Assembly: GCF_016125955.1 (NCBI RefSeq)
Contig: NZ_JADEVE010000388.1
Coordinates: forward strand, 62,001 to 126,000
Origin: Acetomicrobium sp. S15 = DSM 107314
GTDB lineage: Bacteria > Synergistota > Synergistia > Synergistales > Thermosynergistaceae
Direction of reading: 5' to 3'
DNA length: 64,000 bases
Positions 58,381 through 64,000 of the stretch are shown in pieces (the first letter of the stretch is position 1; each line of letters starts with the position of its first letter). A program made the translations under genes and the position numbers. A model generated the notes under the pieces. It made no database searches. It worked only from the letters and a program-made list of their open reading frames with translations, and was not told where the DNA came from.

Positions 58381-61080
58381 TTGGAGATGGAAGCGTTAGA
58401 GGAAATATGGCCCGAGCGGGTCTGTCTCAATTGTCTCGGCAAGAAGGAACCAGAGCTCGACTGTCCCAACTGTGGGTGGTCTGGGGAAAGTCTTTTCGTC
58501 TCACCTCTTTTCCTGCCACCGGGGACGGTGTTGAAAGAGAAATATCTGGTGGGCAAGGTGCTAGGCCATGGCGGGTTTGGAGTTACCTACATGGCATTGG
58601 ATCTCTCGCTCGCCTTGCGCGTTTGCCTTAAGGAATATTTCCCGGCTAACTTGGCCACCAGGAGCGCTCCACAGAGCCTCTACGTTCAGGTTTTCAGCGG
58701 AGAGGCTGGTGAGCTTTACGACCTCGGACTGCGCAGTTTTCTCCATGAAGCGCAGATCCTTGCCCGTTTTGAGGACCATCCTGGCATCATGTCGGTTCGC
58801 GATTACTTCGAGGCCAACGGCACGGCCTATATGGTGACGAGCTATTTTAACGGAATAACGTTGAAGGCCTACCTGGAGCAAAAGGGAGGCAGCATACCTT
58901 TTTCATTGGCGTTGAAGATCCTGATGCCCGTGATGGATTCACTGAGGAGCGTTCACTCGGCTGGCCTCCTTCATAGAGACATAAGCCCGGAGAATATATA
59001 TCTCACCGATGACGGACAGGTGAAGCTCCTCGACTTCGGCGCCGCGATGCGCATGGAGACTCCTTACGAGAACAGCATATCTGTCGTCGTGAAGCCTGGG
59101 TATGCTCCTGAGGAACAGTATCGCTCCGGCGGGGAGTTGGGGCCCTGGAGCGACGTATACGGCGTAGCTGCCACGTTGTATCGCGCTATCACCGGGATAG
59201 TCCCTCCAGATGCCTTGGATCGCTTGCACCAAGACTCTCTAAAGCTTCCCTCTGATTTGGGCGTGGAAATTCCGAAGCGCGTCGAGAGCGCCCTCATAAA
59301 GGCCTTAGCCATCAACCCCCGAGATCGTTTTCAAGACATCTCCTCTTTTCAGCGGGCCCTTATGGAAGAGAAGCCTCACCAGGTTCAAGCTGAAGAAGAC
59401 CACTCCAAACCTCGTAAGTCCCGCAGAAGGACCCGCCCGCTCGCCATCGTGATCCTCGTTTTTGCCTGCGGCACGCTCTTTTTCCTTTGGAGCGATAGCC
59501 CTGACAGACTATACAGGGAGGGCAAGAGCTTATACGAGCGTGGGAATTACGAGAAGGCTTTGGAATATCTCTTCGAGGCGAAGGGCAAAGCCGGCGGCGA
59601 TCTCCTTCGCCGCATCGATCTCGCCGCCGCCGAGACCCTCTTAAGGTTGAACCGTCCGGAGGATGCCATAGGCGATCTCAAAAAGATCGTCGAAGGGGAG
59701 CCAGGTTCGGCCGAGGGTTGGTCCCTCTTGGGCGACGCCTACAGCCTTCTTTTCCGCCCTGAAGAGGCCTATCGAGCCTATATGAACGCTTGTAACGCTT
59801 CGCCGGAGGACGCAGCGCTGTGGCTTAAGGCAGGAGAGACGGCTGAAGGGCTTGGGCGCGAAAATGAGGCGCTCGAAGCCTACGAAAAGGCGCTCTTGTA
59901 CGGTAACGGACCTCCAGAGCTTTGGTCCAAGGTCGGAGCGCTTTATGAGAGCTCAGGCAGGTTCGATAAAGCAGCGCAGGCGTATCGCAAGGCTGCGGAT
60001 CTCGCTCCAGATAACGCAGAGACGTGGAGACGTTTGGGGTTTGTCCTCGCGAATGCGTCGGATTTCAAGGGAGCCTCCGAAGCATTGAGTCACCTGACGA
60101 ATTTGGTCCCGACCGATGCCGATGCATGGGTGGCGCTCGGAGAGGCGCTCGGGGCCTCCGGCGATAAAGAAGGCGCCATCCGCGCTCTTCGCAGCGGTGC
60201 CCGCTTAGCTCCCGAACGAGCGGACATTTGGGGGAAACTCGGCGTTGCGCTGTTGGAGGTGGGCCGTTACAAGGAGGCGACCGAGGTCCTCCTTATGGCG
60301 ACTGCTCTTTCTCCTGCAGACGGACAGTATTGGTATCAGCTCGGCTTCTCATACATGGCAGGCGGAGACCCTCAATCTGCGGTAGAGCCACTTCAAAGGG
60401 CCGTTGGACTGCGCCCAGATCGAGCGCGGTGGTGGCAGCTATTGGGCAAAGCCCTCGTCAAGTGCGGCAGATACGATGAGGCGACCATCGCCTTGGAAAA
60501 AGCCGTGAAGGCGGATCAGGACGATGTAGAGGGATGGCTCGCCCTGGGAGAGGTCTATCTTAAGCAATCGAGGTTCGAAGAAGCCCTGGAGAGCTTTCGG
60601 AGGGCCGAAGGGATGTCTCCTTGGGATCATAGGGCCTTGTTGGGGCGCGGGAGATCCCTCCTGAGTCAGGGACACCTCGAGGATGCCTCCGGCGCTTTGA
60701 GGGAGGCTGCACGCCTGGCTCCGAATGAAGCGGAGCCTTGGATGGGCCTCGGCGAACTCTATATGAAATTGAATCAATATGACAGGGCAGTGGAGAGCTT
60801 GAAGCGAGCAGTCAAACTCGAGCCCGACGACAACACGGCGTGGAAGCTCCTGGGCCAGGCCTATTATCTCTGGGGACAGTATGACGGAGCAGTTGAAGCG
60901 TATAGCGCCCTTGTGGAGAAGATGTCCGAAGATAAAGGCAACGAGTCCGAATACTACGAGCTCGCCATATCCTATATAAAAGTGGGGGACACGGCATCGG
61001 CGCGGCGCATCCTCAACCTTCTGGAGGAAAGGAACTCCTCATATGCACAAGAACTGCGCAAGGCCCTTCAGGAGCGTTAA
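58381..61080 (+). CDS. Membrane Ser/Thr protein kinase with TPR ectodomain
   Basis: The 899-aa protein has an N-terminal zinc ribbon (CLNCLGKKEPELDCPNC), a kinase domain with LGHGGFGVTY, VCLKEYFP, LLHRDISPENIYL, LDFGAA and PGYAPEEQY, all key residues present, a membrane helix at about residue 355 (LAIVILVFACGTLFFLW) and about 500 residues of tandem TPR repeats (for example AWLALGEVYLKQSRFEEAL). By topology the TPRs are outside the cytoplasm. Start is TTG at 58381 after GGAGAGG, or ATG at 58387. It would act with the phosphatase and FHA proteins just upstream. Confidence 0.92.
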   Translation: MEMEALEEIWPERVCLNCLGKKEPELDCPNCGWSGESLFVSPLFLPPGTVLKEKYLVGKVLGHGGFGVTYMALDLSLALRVCLKEYFPANLATRSAPQSLYVQVFSGEAGELYDLGLRSFLHEAQILARFEDHPGIMSVRDYFEANGTAYMVTSYFNGITLKAYLEQKGGSIPFSLALKILMPVMDSLRSVHSAGLLHRDISPENIYLTDDGQVKLLDFGAAMRMETPYENSISVVVKPGYAPEEQYRSGGELGPWSDVYGVAATLYRAITGIVPPDALDRLHQDSLKLPSDLGVEIPKRVESALIKALAINPRDRFQDISSFQRALMEEKPHQVQAEEDHSKPRKSRRRTRPLAIVILVFACGTLFFLWSDSPDRLYREGKSLYERGNYEKALEYLFEAKGKAGGDLLRRIDLAAAETLLRLNRPEDAIGDLKKIVEGEPGSAEGWSLLGDAYSLLFRPEEAYRAYMNACNASPEDAALWLKAGETAEGLGRENEALEAYEKALLYGNGPPELWSKVGALYESSGRFDKAAQAYRKAADLAPDNAETWRRLGFVLANASDFKGASEALSHLTNLVPTDADAWVALGEALGASGDKEGAIRALRSGARLAPERADIWGKLGVALLEVGRYKEATEVLLMATALSPADGQYWYQLGFSYMAGGDPQSAVEPLQRAVGLRPDRARWWQLLGKALVKCGRYDEATIALEKAVKADQDDVEGWLALGEVYLKQSRFEEALESFRRAEGMSPWDHRALLGRGRSLLSQGHLEDASGALREAARLAPNEAEPWMGLGELYMKLNQYDRAVESLKRAVKLEPDDNTAWKLLGQAYYLWGQYDGAVEAYSALVEKMSEDKGNESEYYELAISYIKVGDTASARRILNLLEERNSSYAQELRKALQER

Positions 61081-61082
61081 GG

Positions 61083-62123
61083 CTATGCTTTCACCGCGAT
61101 CTCGCCATCGCCTCGGATAAACCTTCCGATTACAGAGGCATCGTGCCAACCTGAAGCGCGACATGCCGCAAGGATCATTTCGCTTCCTTCGGGGTGTACG
61201 GCCAAAAGCAATCCACCGGATGTCTGCGGGTCGAACAAGAGCTCCGCTTCTGCTGATGAAATCCCATCTAAGCCACCGATTTTAGGAGCGTAGAGTTTGC
61301 GGTTCCTGTACCCGCCGCCCGGCACAAGCCCCTCCTCTGCGTATTCCAAGGCTCCTGGGATCACGGGCAGGCGTTTTATGCATATCTCAGCCGATAGGTC
61401 CTTTGAAGAAAGCATATTGAGCAGGTGTCCCGCTAAGCCGAAACCGGTTACATCTGTGCAGGCATGGATGCGGGACTTGGCATTCGCATCCAATTTCAGC
61501 GGCAGGTCGTTGAGCCGTCTCATGCTTTCAACGGCCGCGTTTATATGTTCGACCTTGGCCATATCCGCTTTGGCTGCCGTCGAAATCAACCCTGTGCCCA
61601 GGGGCTTTGTGAGGATCAAGACATCACCTTCTTCGGCGCCGTCGATGCGCCAGACATCATCGCGACGCGCTTCGCCGAAGACGACGAGGCCATATTTCGG
61701 CTCCCGGTCCTCTACGCTGTGTCCACCAGCTAAGATTGCGCCAGCCTCTATGACTTTCTTCTGGCCGCCCTGCAATATGCTCTGCAATACCTCAATAGGC
61801 TCACAACTCAAAGGAAAGGCGACGACGTTCAGAGCCACTCTGGGCCGCCCGCCCTTCGCAAAGACATCGCTCAGCGAGTTTGCGGCAGCCACCTCGCCGA
61901 ACAAAACGGGGTCATCCACGATGGGCGTTATGAAATCGATGGTGAGGATGCCCACCCTTTCTTCATCGATAGCCCAAAGTGCGGCGTCTTCCCCTCCCCT
62001 CCATCCGGCCAAGAGGGATTCATCGTCGGACTGCGTGAGTCCTTCTAAGAGTTTATGTAGGTCCGCCGGACCTATCTTGGCCGCTCAACCGGCCGCGCTG
62101 GACATCTGCATAAGTCGGACCAT
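61083..62123 (-). CDS. selD: Selenophosphate synthetase SelD, itself a selenocysteine protein
   Basis: SelD makes selenophosphate from selenide and ATP for selenocysteine and selenouridine synthesis. The frame is open from ATG 62123 (AAGGAG six bases upstream) except for one TGA at codon 13 (62085-62087), within SSAAG-U-AAKIGP. There E. coli SelD has the catalytic Cys17 (GAGCGCKI), so the TGA is read as Sec. A stem-loop immediately follows. The rest matches SelD: TIDFITPIVDDP, NSLSDVFAKGGRP, ILAGGHSVED, LTKPLGTG and CTDVTGFGLAGHL. An annotation from the later TTG at 62012 would lose the active site. Confidence 0.93.
62058..62087 (-). promoter_or_regulatory. Bacterial SECIS element of selD
   Basis: On the minus strand, 17 nt separate the TGA from a 3-nt apical loop (GGC) closed by the perfect 7-bp stem TAGGTCC/GGACCTA. 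Distance, loop size and the G in the loop fit the published bacterial SECIS pattern. Confidence 0.85.
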
Positions 62124-62219
62124 GTCGATCTCCTTCGGATTTGCTCATTTTTCAAAGCAATTATAATTTATCATATCTATCATAAGCAAGCTTTGAAGAT
62201 GAGGAAGGAGAGTCACACG

Positions 62220-62561
62220 ATGGACTTGAGGGAGCAAAAGTGCAAACCCTGTGAGGGAGGAGTGCCGCCGTTCACGGAGGAGGAGGCGAAGGAGTATCTG
62301 AGCGAGGTTCCCAATTGGGAGATCGCTCAGGAAAACGGCAGGCTGTGTATACGCAGGACGTTTAAGTTCAAGGATTTCAAAGGCTCATGGCGTTTCTTCG
62401 ATGAAGTGGCTGCTTTGGCCGAAGACGAGGGACACCATCCCGATATTTTGGTGCGCTGGAACAAAGTGATCATAACGCTCACTACCCATGCGATAAAAGG
62501 GCTTTCGATAAACGATTTCATAATGGCGGCCAAGATCGACGACCTTTACGAAGGCTTGTAG
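62220..62561 (+). CDS. Pterin-4a-carbinolamine dehydratase (PCD/DCoH-like)
   Basis: The 113-aa protein has WEIAQENGRLCIRRTFKFKDF, then EGHHPDILVRWNKVIITLTTHAIKGLS, with the active-site His pair in GHHPD. PCD dehydrates 4a-hydroxytetrahydropterin; in bacteria without phenylalanine hydroxylase it is often linked to pterin or molybdopterin metabolism. ATG at 62220 follows AGGAGAG. A single gene with its own terminator. Confidence 0.92.
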   Translation: MDLREQKCKPCEGGVPPFTEEEAKEYLSEVPNWEIAQENGRLCIRRTFKFKDFKGSWRFFDEVAALAEDEGHHPDILVRWNKVIITLTTHAIKGLSINDFIMAAKIDDLYEGL

Positions 62562-62568
62562 CCAAAAG

Positions 62569-62600
62569 CAAGAGAGGGCACCGAAAGGTGCCCTCTCTTG
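62569..62600. terminator. Bidirectional terminator between the PCD and DHOD-like genes
   Basis: CAAGAGAGGGCACC and its complement form a perfect 14-bp stem with a GAAA loop. Confidence 0.8.
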
Positions 62601-62612
62601 CTGCGCTTTAGA

Positions 62613-63602
62613 TCAGTAAGAGCTGATGAGCTTCACGTAGTTGGCGCGCTCGAAGGCCTTTGGGTTCGCCACGGCCCTCTGGCTGAGATGTCCCCTGATC
62701 TCCTCTGAGCTCTTGAACCCCTTTTCCTCCAAGAAGCGCTTGAACTCTTCGAGCATTACGGAGGCATGGTTTATTCCGTTTTTCAGGAGCGCCGATGCGA
62801 CCATGGCCACCTTGGCTCCGACGAGGATGCACTTGGCTATGTCTTCCCCCCTGTGCACGCCTCCCGTTATCGCTATATCCGCTTTTATGCGCGGCGAGGT
62901 TATGGCGGCCCATCGCAGCCGCAGCAATAGCTCCTGCGGCGTGCTCAATTCGAGACGCGACACCACATCCATCGTTTTGACGTCCAGGTCCGGCTGATAG
63001 AAGCGGTTAAAGATCGTTATGCCTTTGGCTCCGGCCTCCGTCACCATTTTCGCTACGCAAGGTATGGAGCTGTAGAAGGGGGAGAGCTTCACCGCTACGG
63101 GAATTTCTACGGCTTCGCACACGGCTTTCACGGTCTCCAACAGCTCTTCCTCCACCTGTGACGACGTGACGAGGGGATCTGTGGGGATGACGTATACGTT
63201 GAGCTCCAGGGCATCGGCTCCGGCCTCCTCTATGCGGTGGGCGTAATTTGCCCACTTCCCCGGTGAGGTGGCGTTCAGGCTCGCTATGATGGGTATGGAA
63301 GTGGAGCCCTTTGCCGCTTCTATAAGCTTCAGATACGGCTCTGGTCCTAAGCCGTATTGCGGAAGCTCCGGAAAGTAGGTCAACGCCTCGGGGAAACTCT
63401 CAGCCCCTTCCTCGAGGCCTTCGTGCAGCCTAACGCTCTCAGAGGTCAGCTCCTCCTCGAAGAGGGAGTGGAGCACTATTGCTCCAACTCCGGCCTCTTC
63501 GAGCCTCTTTATGTTATTGAGCTGTTTGGTCAGGGGCGAAGCCGAAGCCACCAGCGGATTTTTCAGCTTTAACCCTAAATATGTCGTCGAAAGGTCCGTC
63601 AC
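62613..63602 (-). CDS. Dihydroorotate dehydrogenase-like flavoprotein
   Basis: The 329-aa protein is an FMN TIM barrel of the DHOD family (LKLKNPLVASASPLT, ALELNVYVIPTD, VAVKLSPF, ITGGVHRGEDIAKCILVGA). The stretch that in true DHODs reads NxSCPN, near the catalytic base, is here LNVYVIPTDP, so it is probably not a pyrimidine enzyme. Genes of this type frequently sit beside pyruvate:ferredoxin oxidoreductase, as here: it overlaps that gene by 4 bp (ATGA). The function is unknown. Confidence 0.85.
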   Translation of the reverse strand: MTDLSTTYLGLKLKNPLVASASPLTKQLNNIKRLEEAGVGAIVLHSLFEEELTSESVRLHEGLEEGAESFPEALTYFPELPQYGLGPEPYLKLIEAAKGSTSIPIIASLNATSPGKWANYAHRIEEAGADALELNVYVIPTDPLVTSSQVEEELLETVKAVCEAVEIPVAVKLSPFYSSIPCVAKMVTEAGAKGITIFNRFYQPDLDVKTMDVVSRLELSTPQELLLRLRWAAITSPRIKADIAITGGVHRGEDIAKCILVGAKVAMVASALLKNGINHASVMLEEFKRFLEEKGFKSSEEIRGHLSQRAVANPKAFERANYVKLISSY

Positions 63603-64000
63603 CTTGCATCCTCCTTCCTGCCCAAGATCTGCGAAAGACCTTCGTATAGGGCCCAGCGCTCATGTATGCCATTTTGAGCCGCTTCGAGCAATTTTTCAGC
63701 CCTCTCCGGGAAGGCGTTGTGGAGCATGGCGAAGCGCGTTTCGTTGAGGGCGTATTCCTTGAGCGGGATCTGCGGCCCTTTCGAATCGAGTTGCAGTGGA
63801 GACTTTCCCTCTGCTGCGAGGCGAGGGTCGTAGCGCAAAAGGGGCCAGTGACCGCAGGCCACGGCCTTCTTCTGTTGCTCCAAGCCGTATTTGAGATCGT
63901 ATCCGTGGGCGATGCAATGACAGTAAGCTATGATGATGGACGAGCCTGGATATGACTCTGCCTCTAAGAACGCCCTGATCGTTTGGGCGTCGTTCGCGCC
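63599..64000 (-). CDS. nifJ: Pyruvate:ferredoxin (flavodoxin) oxidoreductase, C-terminal part
   Basis: The frame is open to the right edge of the window and encodes the last 133 residues. IIAYCHCIAHGYDLKYGLEQ, then VACGHWPLLRYDPRL, is the strongly conserved C-terminal part of the single-chain enzyme, where a Cys helps bind a [4Fe-4S] cluster. It oxidises pyruvate to acetyl-CoA and CO2 with reduction of ferredoxin, the low-potential donor for bifurcating hydrogenases. Confidence 0.94.
   Translation of the reverse strand, partial: GANDAQTIRAFLEAESYPGSSIIIAYCHCIAHGYDLKYGLEQQKKAVACGHWPLLRYDPRLAAEGKSPLQLDSKGPQIPLKEYALNETRFAMLHNAFPERAEKLLEAAQNGIHERWALYEGLSQILGRKEDAR

Noticed and set aside
62012-62123. 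selD as a pseudogene interrupted by a stop codon
   Set aside because: The stop is UGA at the catalytic position, followed by a SECIS-like hairpin, with an intact frame and a strong start upstream.
1-64000. tRNA or rRNA genes, insertion sequences and prophage genes
   Set aside because: None was recognised: no transposase or integrase proteins, no terminal inverted repeats flanking genes and no tRNA cloverleaf in the intergenic regions inspected by eye.

Overview
The window looks like chromosomal DNA of a strictly anaerobic, fermentative, H2-metabolising bacterium, most likely a member of the Synergistota close to Acetomicrobium (formerly Anaerobaculum). This rests on inference. An HydABCSL-type electron-bifurcating [NiFe] hydrogenase like the one encoded at 32-39.5 kb has been described from Acetomicrobium mobile. 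The window also has pyruvate:ferredoxin oxidoreductase, an archaeal-type fructose-1,6-bisphosphatase, a FapR/FabK-type fatty-acid operon, a selenocysteine-containing SelD and many TTG/GTG starts. No insertion sequence, prophage, CRISPR array, tRNA or rRNA was seen. Gene density is high, and most genes sit in operons with 1-30 nt spacings or 4-nt ATGA/TTGA overlaps.

Layout. 0-7 kb: fatty-acid and phospholipid operon fapR(partial)-plsX-fabH-fabK-fabD-fabG-acpP-fabF, then a cold-shock gene. 7-16 kb: hypF (minus), and a plus-strand run cobO-mnmA-Lon-like protease-nth, followed by minus-strand yerC-like and hisC genes. 16-24 kb (minus): hydrogenase operon 1, hydC-hydB-hydA-hydS-hydL, whose HydB subunit is fused to a complete NfnB/GltD-like NAD(P)H oxidoreductase. 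24-28.6 kb (minus): glycogen genes glgP-glgA-glgC. 28.8-32.1 kb (plus): a five-gene regulatory module (DRTGG, anti-sigma-type ATPase, [FeFe]-hydrogenase-like sensor, DRTGG, PHP). 32.1-40 kb (plus): hydrogenase operon 2, hydC-HATPase-hndB-like-hydB-hydA-hydS-hydL-maturation protease, and then a 6S RNA gene. 40-50 kb: a HAD-type protein, rarA, and a minus-strand set (YdcF, GntR, PduO-type adenosyltransferase, thioesterase, ZIP transporter, YjfB-like protein). Next come a repeat-rich spacer, ferritin, a flavin reductase, a DUF2400 protein and fructose-1,6-bisphosphatase. 50-61 kb: an Fe-S/flavin enoate-reductase-like enzyme, a coiled-coil envelope protein, an HpcH/HpaI aldolase, and a cluster of DUF2156 protein, PP2C phosphatase, FHA protein, VWA-FHA membrane protein and Ser/Thr kinase with TPR repeats. 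61-64 kb: selD (Sec-containing), a pterin dehydratase, a dihydroorotate-dehydrogenase-like gene and the 3' end of the pyruvate:ferredoxin oxidoreductase gene.

How the genes fit together. Pyruvate oxidation by the ferredoxin oxidoreductase gives reduced ferredoxin, and sugar oxidation gives NADH. Operon 2 is expected to combine both to make H2. Operon 1 has the same core, but its HydB carries a second pyridine-nucleotide flavoprotein module in place of the C-terminal ferredoxin domain, so it is a candidate for linking H2 to NADP(H) as well. Rex-like sequences at both operons suggest redox control. The [FeFe]-like protein keeps the four H-cluster cysteines but has lost the proton-relay cysteine, which fits a sensor. 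HypF and the HoxW-like protease serve maturation of the [NiFe] large subunits.
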